64,000 nucleotides of DNA, from the NCBI RefSeq assembly GCF_036237315.1, contig NZ_CP108356.1:620001-684000 (forward strand), read 5' to 3'. How positions within the stretch are numbered: the stretch's first letter is position 1; every line of letters starts with the position of its first letter. The notes beneath the pieces are model-generated. The model was given only the letters and a program-made list of their open reading frames with translations. It was not told where the DNA came from and did not search any database. Positions 44,314 through 53,036 of this stretch are shown here, piece after piece. The stretch comes from Streptomyces sp. NBC_01351. GTDB lineage: Bacteria > Actinomycetota > Actinomycetes > Streptomycetales > Streptomycetaceae. Both the position numbers and the translations under genes were made by a program.

Positions 44314-45930
44314 TCAGAACCCCTTGCGGAGCCGCAGCCCCAAGGGGCGTCCGTCCGGGTCGACCAGGACGTGGTGCAGCGGAGTGGCGAGCACCCGCTG
44401 CACCGTGGGCAGGTCCGGCGGAGCGTACCGGCGCAGCCGGCCCGGCGGCCGTGGACCGCGGCAGCCGCCCTCGTGCCAGGCGTCCAGGGCGGTGGCGCTC
44501 TCCTGGAACGCGGCGAACGCGGCCTTCGGATCGCACAGCACGTCCGGGGCGCGCTCCCCCGGTCCGTCCCCCGCGTCCAGATGCTCGCGCATGAGATCCA
44601 GGCGCAACTCGCGGGCGAAGGAGCGCGCGCCGTCGCCCAGACCTCCCGGGTCGGGCGGGTCCCTCAGGTCCGGGCTCCGGTCGAGCACGACACAGCTGAG
44701 TTCCGAATCATGCGTCCACGAACGCAGGTTGACGTTGTCGGAGCCCACGGAGGCCCACACGTCGTCGATCACGCACACCTTGGCGTGCACGTAGACGGGC
44801 GTCCCGGCAGGGTTCTCCACGCCGTAGACCGAGACCCGGTCGCCGCCGGCGCGGCGCAGGTCCTCCAAGGCCTTGATCCGCCCGATCAGGTTCATCGGGC
44901 GGGTGAGCATGCCGTCCTGCTCCGGGACCGTGGGGATGACCCCGATCAGGCGCAGGTGCCTGTGCGTGCTCAGCGCGCGGGCGAAGCAGTCCACCACCCG
45001 GGCGGACCACAGGTACTGGTCCTCGAGATAGATCAGTGCCCGGGCCCGCCGCAGAGCCTTGATGTAACCGCGGGCGATGCTGCGCTCGCCGTCGGGTGCG
45101 AAGGGGTACCCGTACAGCAGGCGGTTCGGGTACGTGCGCAGCACCTGCACGGTGTGCGTGCCCCGGGGCGCCGGATCGGCCTCTTGCGGCGGCAGCGCGT
45201 CCGCGCTGGTGTCCTCCCGGTGGATCAGCTCCCGCAGTCGCACCAGGGGGCTGCGGCTGAGCGGCGCCGGGTCCTCCCAGCGTTCCCGGAAGACGGCCTC
45301 GACATCGCCGACGGCCGGTCCCCGGAGGGCGAGCTGAACGTCGTGCCACGGCGGGTGCGGTCCGTAGGCGGAGGCCAGGGGCAGTGACTGGCGGTCGCCG
45401 CGGTGGCCGGCGTCGTCGTTGCGGTTGTGGCAGAGGTCGATGCCGCCGACGTACGCGACGTCGAGCTCCGGGCGGCCGGGGTGGCGCAGGACGACCATCT
45501 TCTGGTGGTGCGAGCCGCCGGGCCGAACCCGCAGGTCGAGCAGGCACTCGCCGCCGGCCTCGTCGATCTCCGCGCCCAGGCGGCGGTTCTCCTCTTCGCT
45601 GAAGTGGAGGCCGTCCAGGTGCGAGCGCCACAGCAGCCCCTTGACGATGACCCCTCGCTCGGCAGCCAGGCTCAGGACGGTACCGATCTCGGTACCCGGT
45701 CCGTCGAGCCGCTCGTCGCGGTCGCCGCGCCAGTCGGTGAACAGGAGGAGGTCGTCGGCGCGCATCGCGCGGATCCCCGCCAGAAGCTCCGCGAAGTAGG
45801 AGGCGCCGTGGACCAGGGCCCGTGCGCGGTTCCCCTCGGACCAGGCGGACCCGTCGGGGTGGCGCTCGTCCAGGCGCGTCGCGGCGTTGCCCCGTTCACC
45901 CGCTGTCAGCAGCCAGTCTGCGTACCTCAC
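44314..45930 (-). CDS. Phospholipase D-like (HKD) protein
   Basis: 538-residue member of the phospholipase D superfamily, with two catalytic HKD motifs: GGSHHQKMVVLRHPG followed by DVAYVGGIDL in the first half, and VHAKVCVIDDVWASVGSDNV in the second. It could hydrolyse phospholipids or synthesise cardiolipin-like lipids. No signal peptide is evident. It begins with a GTG (45928-45930), 23 bases downstream of a GGGTAG box, so it may belong to the local stress regulon. Both active sites look complete. Confidence 0.9.
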   Translation of the reverse strand: MRYADWLLTAGERGNAATRLDERHPDGSAWSEGNRARALVHGASYFAELLAGIRAMRADDLLLFTDWRGDRDERLDGPGTEIGTVLSLAAERGVIVKGLLWRSHLDGLHFSEEENRRLGAEIDEAGGECLLDLRVRPGGSHHQKMVVLRHPGRPELDVAYVGGIDLCHNRNDDAGHRGDRQSLPLASAYGPHPPWHDVQLALRGPAVGDVEAVFRERWEDPAPLSRSPLVRLRELIHREDTSADALPPQEADPAPRGTHTVQVLRTYPNRLLYGYPFAPDGERSIARGYIKALRRARALIYLEDQYLWSARVVDCFARALSTHRHLRLIGVIPTVPEQDGMLTRPMNLIGRIKALEDLRRAGGDRVSVYGVENPAGTPVYVHAKVCVIDDVWASVGSDNVNLRSWTHDSELSCVVLDRSPDLRDPPDPGGLGDGARSFARELRLDLMREHLDAGDGPGERAPDVLCDPKAAFAAFQESATALDAWHEGGCRGPRPPGRLRRYAPPDLPTVQRVLATPLHHVLVDPDGRPLGLRLRKGF

Positions 45931-45953
45931 GGCATCCGACCTCCCGCTGGCGC

Positions 45954-45959
45954 CTACCC
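45954..45959 (-). promoter_or_regulatory. GGGTAG -10 box before the phospholipase D-like gene
   Basis: The minus strand reads GGGTAGGCGCC here, 23 bases before the start codon; GTGAG lies 17 bases further upstream as a weak -35. Confidence 0.5.
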
Positions 45960-46040
45960 ATCGCGCGCACTCTCACGCGGGCGCCTGCGATGCGGCGTGC
46001 CGATGTGGTTCGGCGGACCGGTTCCGGGCAGACGCGGGGC

Positions 46041-46412
46041 ATGACCCTCGATCATCCGTCGGAAAAGGGTGGATCAGGGCGGCTCGGCCGCTTCGAGAAG
46101 CTGGCGGAGCTCGCCTCGAACTTCACGAGCTCCCCGTTCTTCTCCTTCTTGTGCGTGCTTCTGGTGGCGGGCTTCGTCGCCATCCATGTGGCCCACCTGC
46201 CGATCGCGTGGCAGCACCTCGCCGGAGATGCCATGGCCGCGGTGTCCCTGCTGCTGCTGGCCCTGCTCAAGAACTCCGAGCGCCGGGCCGAGCACGCGAT
46301 CCAACGGAAGCTGGACGCCATCGCCACCGCCCTGCTGGAGCAGCAGGAGGGCGAGTGGGGCAAGGCTCATCGGGAGCTGGCAGAGGCCGTCGGGATCGAG
46401 GAGAAGGAATAG
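46041..46412 (+). CDS. Low-affinity iron permease family protein
   Basis: 123-residue membrane protein of the low-affinity iron permease family (PF04120-like). It has two hydrophobic helices: FFSFLCVLLVAGFVAIHVAH and LAGDAMAAVSLLLLALL, followed by the family-typical ERRAEHAIQRKLDAIATALL segment. The ATG at 46041 gives a short N terminus before the first helix. A GTTCGG/GGGCAG pair upstream weakly resembles the SigB-type boxes of neighbours. Bacterial members are not proven iron transporters. Confidence 0.85.
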   Translation: MTLDHPSEKGGSGRLGRFEKLAELASNFTSSPFFSFLCVLLVAGFVAIHVAHLPIAWQHLAGDAMAAVSLLLLALLKNSERRAEHAIQRKLDAIATALLEQQEGEWGKAHRELAEAVGIEEKE

Positions 46413-46430
46413 TCCGCGGCGGCGGGTGGC

Positions 46431-46470
46431 GCCCTGGCGCCCTGGTGCCCTGGCGCCCTGGTGCCCTTGT
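46431..46470. repeat. Five tandem 8-base repeats GCCCTGGY
   Basis: GCCCTGGC and GCCCTGGT alternate four times from 46431 and end with GCCCTTGT, the last unit reaching the stop codon (46470-46472) of the convergent minus-strand gene. Slippage here would change the spacer between the two convergent genes or the very end of the protein. Confidence 0.8.
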
Positions 46471-48038
46471 CAGCGGGCCCACGAGGCGTTCTTGGGCAGC
46501 GGTTCGGTGGCGGGCCGGGCCGAGGGCGCGATGTAGGCCTGGTAGCCGGGTACGCCCTGGACTTCCGGCAGCGGGTGGGAGCGCCAGCCGCGGGCCCACG
46601 GCGGGGGACGGTTCCCCTGAACGAGGACGGCCACCGGACGGGTGCGGGCGAGTGCCACGAGCTCCTCGGCGGTGATGCTGCCGTCGTGGCCGCCGTAAAC
46701 CTGGCGGGACGCGCACCCGGTGGCGAAGGCCGCCCGGACCGCCTCGCTGCCGCTGATCACGCACGGTGGCCGCAGACCCTGGCGGCGCAGTTCGCCGGCG
46801 ACCGCGGTGAACGCCGCCCGGGTGGCCCGGCTGCGCTCCGCCGCGGCTGCGGTGATCGCGAGCTGGACGGCCAGGTGGAATCCGACGAGGGCGAGGCAGA
46901 GGGCCGTGAGGGCACGTGAGCGCGCCCGGGCCATCGTGACGAGCCGGGCCAGGAGGACCGCGACGGGGAGGGAGAGGAGCGCGTAGGCGGGCAGCAGGAA
47001 GCGCGGTGCGGCATACCCGATCAGCAGGAGGTAGGGCGCCGCGAGGGACAGGCCGACGGCCGTCGGTACGAGGATCACTGTCAGGCGGCCCGCGCGACGG
47101 GCGGTGACCAGACCTCCGATGATCAGCGGGGGCAGGGCGAGCCACCACAGGCCGGTGACCGGCCGGGACCACGGCCCGTCGCAGGGCCGGCACAGGGTAC
47201 GGCCGTCCAGAGCACGCAACTGGTCGGCGAAGGCGGGGTTCCAGCCCAGGCCGCCCTGGATCTCGCCGGCCCTGTGCAAGCGGGCGAGGAGGCCGCCGTA
47301 GCGGAGCTCGGCCTCGACGATCCATTCGATGCCGCCGAGTACGGCGCCCACCGCGAGCGCCGTGAACAGCGCCGGCCGCCGCCAGGAGGGAACGGCGACC
47401 GCGGCACACGCCAGGGGCAGCACGAGCCATGCGGCGTCCATCGGCCGCATGAGCGCCGCGAGGGCCACGCCGGCGGCGAGGCCGACCGGCGCGAGGCGGT
47501 CGGTGTGGTCGCGTGCGGTCCGCAGGAAGCAGCCGACGGCGAGGAGCGCGCCGAACGCCACCCACAGGTTCGGCATGGCCTGGGAGCCGTAGAGGAGGGT
47601 CACCCACAGTCCGGCGAACAGACCGCCCGCGAGTGCGAGCACCGGCGCGGGGAGCAGCCTCCGCCACACCCACAGGCACAGCAGCAGCGCCGCGGCCGAC
47701 AGCAGTGCCAGGAAGACGCGGAGCGCCGTCGGGGACGGGGTGAGCGCGGCGACCGGGGCCACGAGGTAGGTGATGCCGCGGGCCCGTGGGGCGCTGAAGA
47801 AGGCGGCGGGCGCGTGGCGGGAGACCTGGCTGACGTAGACGGTCTCGTCCCAGCCCAGGCCGGTGCCCGGCACGGTGAGGACGAGCTGGACGAGGGCGTA
47901 CGCGGCGGCGACGGGCGCCAGCCAGGCCAGGTCCCGGCGCCGATCGCGCCGCCCCATCCGCCCGCGCCACCGGGCGACGGCGGCCCGGGGCCGCGTAGCG
48001 GGCGGGTCCGCCATCGCGTGAGCTGGGTGACGCACCAT
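46470..48038 (-). CDS. GT39-like polytopic membrane glycosyltransferase
   Basis: About 522-residue integral membrane protein with roughly ten to twelve hydrophobic helices, of the lipid-linked-sugar-using GT-C fold (family 39-like). After the first helix the conserved acidic pair appears in GTGLGWDETVYVSQVSRHAPA, typical of the catalytic extracellular loop. A soluble C-terminal region follows the last helix (from about 400). I choose ATG 48036-48038, which has GAGG upstream; a second Met eight codons later is possible. It probably glycosylates a surface protein, lipid or polymer; the acceptor is unknown. Confidence 0.85.
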   Translation of the reverse strand: MVRHPAHAMADPPATRPRAAVARWRGRMGRRDRRRDLAWLAPVAAAYALVQLVLTVPGTGLGWDETVYVSQVSRHAPAAFFSAPRARGITYLVAPVAALTPSPTALRVFLALLSAAALLLCLWVWRRLLPAPVLALAGGLFAGLWVTLLYGSQAMPNLWVAFGALLAVGCFLRTARDHTDRLAPVGLAAGVALAALMRPMDAAWLVLPLACAAVAVPSWRRPALFTALAVGAVLGGIEWIVEAELRYGGLLARLHRAGEIQGGLGWNPAFADQLRALDGRTLCRPCDGPWSRPVTGLWWLALPPLIIGGLVTARRAGRLTVILVPTAVGLSLAAPYLLLIGYAAPRFLLPAYALLSLPVAVLLARLVTMARARSRALTALCLALVGFHLAVQLAITAAAAERSRATRAAFTAVAGELRRQGLRPPCVISGSEAVRAAFATGCASRQVYGGHDGSITAEELVALARTRPVAVLVQGNRPPPWARGWRSHPLPEVQGVPGYQAYIAPSARPATEPLPKNASWAR

Positions 48039-48329
48039 GGGCCGGCCTCGACAGGGGCAGTGGGGGAGGGAGCGTCCCCACACTGCCCTGCCACCCTCGG
48101 GGCCACCACCGCAGACGTGCACCCGGCCGAACGGCACGCCCCTCGTTCGGGGGCCGCGCAAGCAGAACGGCCCCGCCGATCGTGGCGTTCTGTGAGCAGG
48201 CGCTTCTCCTTGCCGTCCCGCACCCCCGTGACTTCGTACGGCGAATTCGATCACAGAACTGGCATATTCAATTGCTTTCGCGGCATTATTGCGCATGTGC
48301 GGCTCACAGCTGCCGCCTTGCCTGGCAAA

Positions 48330-48755
48330 CAAGGAGTAGCCGATGGCTCGACCTGCGCGTGCACACCGCGTGGACGGGTGACCTGCCCGAAGACCTCACC
48401 GGGGTGGAAGCGCTGGTGGTGACGGGCGACCCCGGGGCGACGAACCCCGGCACGGACGCCACCGCGCGCCGCTGCGAACTCGAGCTGATGCGCGGCGCAC
48501 TGGCGGCGGCCGCGGGTGCCGCACCGGGACGACGACTCCTTCGAACTCCCCGCGCAGGCAGTGGTCCTGGCCTCGGACGACCGGCGCGCCGTGCAGGCGT
48601 TCCGTATCGGCGGCAGCGCCTGGGGCCTGCGGTTCCCCCTCGAAGCCGACTCCGCGACCGTGGTGGACGAGGAGGCGCGCGCCACGCTCACCGCGCTGGA
48701 GCCGTGGAGGGAGTGCCTACTGGCACGGTTCACCGCTCTCGCGGCGGGCCGCGCC
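48330..48755 (+). pseudogene. Remnant of a class I glutamine amidotransferase-like gene
   Basis: Two recognisable pieces of one protein remain. 48335-48530 encodes LDLRVHTAWTGDLPEDLTG then VEALVVTGDPG, the N-terminal part. 48520-48755, in another frame, encodes QAVVLASDDRRAVQAFRIGG and SAWGLRFPLEAD, the C-terminal part. The segment with the catalytic Cys (usually GxCLGxQ) between them is missing, and no start codon is left. The C-terminal piece runs in frame into the methyltransferase that follows. Confidence 0.6.
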
Positions 48756-49343
48756 GAACACACCGCCACCCGCGCTTTCTTCACCCGGCGGGCCGGCGCG
48801 TGGGAGGACCGGTTCGCCTACCAGACCCCTGCGTACGAAGCCGCTGTCGCCCGCATGGGACTGGGCCGCGGCCAGACCGCGCTGGACCTGGGCTGTGGCA
48901 CCGGACGCGCCATGCCTGCCCTGCGCGCCCGAGTCGGTGGCGAGGGCACGGTGCTCGGCGTCGATGTCACCGATGCGATGCTCGCGGCGGCCCGCACCGG
49001 CCGCTGCGACGCCGGGCAACTCCTCCTGGCCGACTGCACCCGACTCCCGCTCCCCTCCGGCTCGGTGCACGGCATCTTCGCGGCGGGCCTCCTCGACCAC
49101 CTGCCCCACCCGCGCACCGCCTTGCGCGAATGGGCACGGGTCAGCGCGGCCGAGGGCACCCTGCTCATCTTCCATCCGGCGGGCCGCGCCGAGCGGGCAG
49201 CCCGCCACGGCCGCCCCCTCAGCCCCGACGACCCGCTCGCCGAGCCGAACCTGCGGCCGGCGCCGGCCACGACGGGCTGGCGGCTGGCGGTCTACGACGA
49301 CGCCGAGCAGCACTTCCTCGCCCGCGCCGTCGTCGCGGGATGA
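48516..49343 (+). CDS. Class I SAM-dependent methyltransferase, start uncertain
   Basis: The frame is open from 48516 to 49343. The real methyltransferase begins near residue 81 (EHTATRAFFTRRAGAWEDRF), with SAM-binding motif I ALDLGCGTGRAMPALRARVG, then VLGVDVTDAMLAAARTGRCD and the motif IV-like GIFAAGLLDHLPHPRTALRE. The first ~80 residues are the tail of the damaged amidotransferase gene, and no proper start codon lies between the two, as if a short stop/start overlap had been lost. It may be expressed as a fusion or not at all. Substrate unknown. Confidence 0.65.
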   Translation: MPHRDDDSFELPAQAVVLASDDRRAVQAFRIGGSAWGLRFPLEADSATVVDEEARATLTALEPWRECLLARFTALAAGRAEHTATRAFFTRRAGAWEDRFAYQTPAYEAAVARMGLGRGQTALDLGCGTGRAMPALRARVGGEGTVLGVDVTDAMLAAARTGRCDAGQLLLADCTRLPLPSGSVHGIFAAGLLDHLPHPRTALREWARVSAAEGTLLIFHPAGRAERAARHGRPLSPDDPLAEPNLRPAPATTGWRLAVYDDAEQHFLARAVVAG

Positions 49344-49361
49344 CCGGCTCTGCGCGTCCGC

Positions 49362-50933
49362 TCAGCGCCGGTGGAGCGTTTCCAGTGCCTCCATCAGGAC
49401 CTTCGGGTTGTGCCGGCCCTTGTAGACGGGGGGTGGCTGCTTGTCGAGGTAGAGCAGGCCGGCCACCGCGGCCCAGGCGGTCCGTACGGAGTACTCGACG
49501 GTGAAGACGACGTCGTCCGGCACTTCGGCGTACTGGCCGATGAAGGCGAGGTTGGTGGAGTTCGCGGGGACCACCGGGGGCCGGTCGCCGTGGCTGCGGA
49601 CCAGGAACTGGCTGGTGATGTACGGCATCAGAGCGGGGATGACGATCGAGGTGTCGAGGATCTGCGGGGCCTGCTCGAAGCGCAGGTGCTGCAGTACCTC
49701 GTCGAGGATCTCCCGGCCGGAGCACTGCCGCATCGGCTTCCTGACGAAGTCGCCCTCCTTGTCGGGGAAGAGGCCGTACCCCCACCACACGAAGGTGTCG
49801 TCGGGCTGGTCGCGGAAGTGCGGCTGGTGGTTGAGGACGATCGTCAGCAGCCAGCCGGAGTCCTTGAAGGTGATCAGACCCCCCTTGCCGGCTTCGCTGC
49901 CGCTGAACTCCTCCATCAGTTTGAAGAAGGTGGGGTCCTTGGTGGTGACCGTGAAGGATCCCCAGGTGGAGTCCGCGACGGAGGAGTCGAAGACCTTGGG
50001 ATCGCCCAGGCCGGGCCGCTTCGCGGCGAGGGTCTCCCACAGGTTCCAGGAGCCGCCGGAGCCGGACGTGTCGAGGACGGGCGCCGCGTCGGTCGAGCCG
50101 AGGGCGGAGCCGGCAGTCATGGAGCCGTTGGTGACCATGACCAGGTCGTCCGGGCCGACGGGGATCTCCTCTACCCGGCCTCCGGCGCGGGCCACGGTGA
50201 TGGCCTCGACGGTGAGCGCCTCCCCCGCTTCGGCGAGGGTCAGGTCCGTGACGCGGGCCCCGAGTCGGACGGTCACGCCCTGGTCGGTGAGCCACTTCAG
50301 CAACGGGCGCACGATCGAGTCGAACTGGTTGAAGCGGGTCCGGTAGATCCCCGACATGGTGTCGAAGGTCTTGAAGAGGTGGACGAACCGGTTCAGGTAG
50401 CGGCGGAACTCGATCGCGCTGTGCCATGGCTCGAAGGCGAAGGTGGTGCACCACATCCACCAGAAGTTCGTGCGGAAGAAGCCCTCGCTGAAGCAGTCGG
50501 TGATCCGCTTGCCGTCCAGCTGCCGCTCCGGGGTCGCCACGCACGCGATCAGCTCCAGGCGGTCACGCTCGGAGAAGCCCATCGAGTGCGCGTCGACGAT
50601 CCTGCCGGAGGCGTCGACCAGCCGGGCGTGGTCGTCCCAGGCGAAGTCCTGGTGGAAGGCGAAGGTGTCCTCGGTGACCGACTTCGAGGGGGCGTCCAGC
50701 GAGGGGATCGAGCCGAGGAGGTCGTAGGTGCAGTCGAAGTGCACCTCGAACATGCGCCCTCCGCGCATGGTGTAGCCGGTCTCGGGCGAGCCTGCCGCGT
50801 CCAGACTGCCGCCTTCGCGTTCCTGCTCCTCAAGGAGCACGATGTCGGATCCCGCGAACCCGCCGTCGCGGATCAGGAAGGCCGCCGCCGACAGCGCCGC
50901 GATTCCGCTTCCCACCAGGTATGCCTTCGCCAC
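49362..50933 (-). CDS. ohyA: Oleate hydratase (FAD-dependent fatty acid hydratase)
   Basis: 523-residue FAD enzyme that adds water across the 9,10 double bond of oleic acid. The N-terminal FAD loop is AYLVGSGIAALSAAAFLIRD at 4-23. GGRMFEVHFDCTYDLL near 58-74 contains the conserved glutamate of the FAD/active-site loop, and FWWMWCTTFAFEPWHSA matches the substrate-channel region. The C-terminal part, with FIGQYAEVPDDVVFTVEYSV, closes the FAD site. The GTG at 50931-50933 has GGGAGA upstream and gives the normal N terminus. It is complete and undamaged despite lying between broken genes. Confidence 0.95.
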   Translation of the reverse strand: MAKAYLVGSGIAALSAAAFLIRDGGFAGSDIVLLEEQEREGGSLDAAGSPETGYTMRGGRMFEVHFDCTYDLLGSIPSLDAPSKSVTEDTFAFHQDFAWDDHARLVDASGRIVDAHSMGFSERDRLELIACVATPERQLDGKRITDCFSEGFFRTNFWWMWCTTFAFEPWHSAIEFRRYLNRFVHLFKTFDTMSGIYRTRFNQFDSIVRPLLKWLTDQGVTVRLGARVTDLTLAEAGEALTVEAITVARAGGRVEEIPVGPDDLVMVTNGSMTAGSALGSTDAAPVLDTSGSGGSWNLWETLAAKRPGLGDPKVFDSSVADSTWGSFTVTTKDPTFFKLMEEFSGSEAGKGGLITFKDSGWLLTIVLNHQPHFRDQPDDTFVWWGYGLFPDKEGDFVRKPMRQCSGREILDEVLQHLRFEQAPQILDTSIVIPALMPYITSQFLVRSHGDRPPVVPANSTNLAFIGQYAEVPDDVVFTVEYSVRTAWAAVAGLLYLDKQPPPVYKGRHNPKVLMEALETLHRR

Positions 50934-51270
50934 GATCGAATCTCCCGGTCCAGACCCCCGACCACGTGCCGCCGCCTCGGGCGGCATCATTCGCACGATA
51001 GGCGTGCCCACATGCGCCCGCCCGTCGAGACTCGGCGCGAGGCGTGGTGCGTGGGGCGTGGGGCGTAGGGCGTAGGGGGAGGCAATCCCCCGCACGAGCG
51101 ACCCCGCCCTGTTCGAGCGAGTTTCAACGCCGCCTCCGCAGACGCCCCAAGCCCACCCATCGCGACCAGAACGTACGTTCCGCATTTGCCCCCGAATCAC
51201 CCGTGACGGGCAGGATCCGGAGCCGTTCTTGGAGCACCAGTGCCACCCGTGCACCCATCCGGAGGACGCC
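50934..51270. other. 337-base intergenic region upstream of oleate hydratase
   Basis: This divergent spacer contains a heptamer tandem repeat at 51044-51078 and presumably the oleate hydratase promoter. A moderately AT-rich stretch around 51165-51195 is the likeliest promoter zone for the + strand genes. No clear operator is visible. Confidence 0.5.
51044..51078. repeat. Five tandem 7-base repeats (GTGGGGC type)
   Basis: Units GTGGTGC, GTGGGGC, GTGGGGC, GTAGGGC and GTAGGGG follow one another without gaps, about 110 bases upstream of the oleate hydratase start. Confidence 0.8.
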
Positions 51271-51432
51271 ATGAACCCCGCACCCGCCCACCGCGCGGAA
51301 CCTGGCCCGATCGAACATCGCCGGCTCCCCTCCCGACCTCGGCCGCGGACCGGGCGCCACGTTGACGCTCCCGCCGGGCAAGGGGGCACATGCGGTTGCG
51401 AGCACTGCCAACGCTCTCGGGAGGCCCGATGA
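51271..51432 (+). CDS. Possible 53-residue Cys-motif peptide
   Basis: Small frame from ATG 51271, with a perfect GGAGG eight bases upstream, to TGA 51432. The product is Arg/Pro-rich and ends with GGTCGCEHCQRSREAR, containing CxCxxC. Its stop overlaps the next ATG (ATGA). Good ribosome site and coupling argue for translation; I recognise no family. Confidence 0.45.
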   Translation: MNPAPAHRAEPGPIEHRRLPSRPRPRTGRHVDAPAGQGGTCGCEHCQRSREAR

Positions 51433-51518
51433 CGTCCTGGGTGTCCTTCCCGCTGGACGGCCGACGCCTGGCTGCCCAGGTCCCCGACGTCCGCCACCGC
51501 CCCGGGAACGCACGGTGA
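51429..51518 (+). CDS. Possible 29-residue coupling peptide
   Basis: ATG 51429 overlaps the preceding stop and the TGA at 51516-51518 overlaps the GTG of the NUDIX gene. It begins MTSWVSFPLDGRRLAAQ. It may be the shrunken remnant of a larger coupled gene. Confidence 0.35.
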   Translation: MTSWVSFPLDGRRLAAQVPDVRHRPGNAR

Positions 51519-52741
51519 GCGGCGGCTCCCGGTTCACGGTGCCGGTCGACGTCCACCTCGTCCTGCGCCGCGACGGATGTGCCGGTCCGGAGGTGCTGCT
51601 GTCGCGGCGGGCCGGGCCCGTGTACGCGGCCGGGTTGTGGCACCTGCCGTCCGGGCACCTCGATCCGGGCGAGGACATGGTCGACGCGGTGATCAGGGAG
51701 GCCCGTGAGGAGACCGGCGTCGTCATCGGGACGGAGGACGTGACCGCGGCCGTCACCGTCCACCATCACCCTCCCCGGAGCGCCGGTTCCCGGATCGGCG
51801 TCTTCTTCGAGGTGCGGCAGTGGTCGGGCCGGCCCCGGGTGATGGAACCGGACCGGTGCGACGGCATGGGCTGGTACCCGCTGGACGCCCTGGCGGAGCC
51901 GATGGTGGCGTACTGCCGGGCCGGCCTGGACGCCTACCGCGCCGGCCTGCCCGCCGCCGTGCACTTCCAGCAGCCGGGCGACCCCGTCCGGTACTCCGCG
52001 GACGGCCCCGACCGCACCCGCCTGCTGCCCGGTCCGCCGTCCGGTGGCACGGAACTGCCGCACCGGCTGCGCGCGTTCGCCGAGCAGGCCGTCGGCCGGA
52101 TCACCCGCGCGGTCGAGGTCTCCTGGGCGCGCACCGGCAGCCGGGTCTGGCGGCTCACCGGTGCCGGAGGCGGCACGTGGTACCTCAAGCGCCACCGCGG
52201 CGCGCGGTTCCACGACCGGGAAGTGGCCGCGTACAGGACGTGGGTGCCGGCGCTCGGGCCGCACGCTCCCCGCCTGGTCGCGGCCGACACCGCGGCGCGG
52301 GCCGTGGTCATCACCGCACTGGAGGGACGGCCGCTGCACGGCATGGTCCTCGACGCGTCCGCCGAGGTACGTCTCCAGCGCGATCTGGGACGCCTCGCCT
52401 CCGCCCTGCACCACTGCGCCCCGGCGCGGCCCGCGGGGCCGTCGCCGGCCGCGGGCACGGGCACGGGCACCGGCCCGGTGATCCGGCACCTGGAAGAGGC
52501 CGGGCCGTACCTGGCGGACGGGGACGCGGACCTGGTCCTCGCCCTGGCCCGCACGTACGAGGACCTCCCGCAGCGCGTACTCGTGCCCACGCACGGGGAC
52601 CTCCAGTACCGCAACGTGCTCCTCGGCGACGGCGGCGAGCCACGGCTGTTCGACTTCGGGAGGAAACCGGACTCACCGTGCCGGGGCCGCCACGGCTGCT
52701 CGCGGCGGTCTTCGGACTGCCCGGGAAGGAGTGGCCGCTGA
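51515..52741 (+). pseudogene. NUDIX hydrolase-phosphotransferase fusion, 3' truncated
   Basis: Begins at GTG 51515 with an intact NUDIX domain; the NUDIX box is GHLDPGEDMVDAVIREAREE. About residues 180-383 form an aminoglycoside-phosphotransferase-like kinase with a WYLKRHRG nucleotide-binding strand and the catalytic THGDLQYRNVLLGD. It is cut right after LFDFG at about 52658. From there the frame reads 27 unrelated Arg/Ser-rich residues to 52741, because DNA from a different NUDIX gene has been joined out of frame. The kinase lacks its C-terminal lobe end, so activity of that half is doubtful; the NUDIX half could still work. Confidence 0.7.
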
Positions 52742-52968
52742 GCACGGTGGGCTACGTCTTCGACGGTGGCCGCCTCAGCCAGGAACAGCTCGACGGCATC
52801 GTCCTCGACCCAGACGAGCACGACGAGGTCCGCGCGCTCACGGTCGCCGACTGGCGGGAGCTGATGCCGGACCGGGACCACGCGCGGCTGGAAGCGGCCA
52901 TGGCGGCCCGGCGGACGGGGATGCCGGTGTACTTCGACACCTGGGACTGGGAGAGGCAGGAGAGGTAG
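52659..52968 (+). pseudogene. C-terminal part of a second NUDIX protein
   Basis: From about 52659 the frame one base over reads REETGLTVPGPPRLLAAV, which is the end of a NUDIX box, then GKEWPLSTVGYVFDGGRL and VRALTVADWRELMPDRDHAR, to a stop at 52968. The N-terminal half, including the first part of the NUDIX box, is missing. It directly abuts the truncated phosphotransferase gene, marking a deletion junction. Confidence 0.7.
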
Positions 52969-53036
52969 ATGAGCAGCGTCCTCATGTCCGCCCGCGGGCG
53001 GCGGCGTTCGTACCGGGGAAACGGAGCACGCACACC

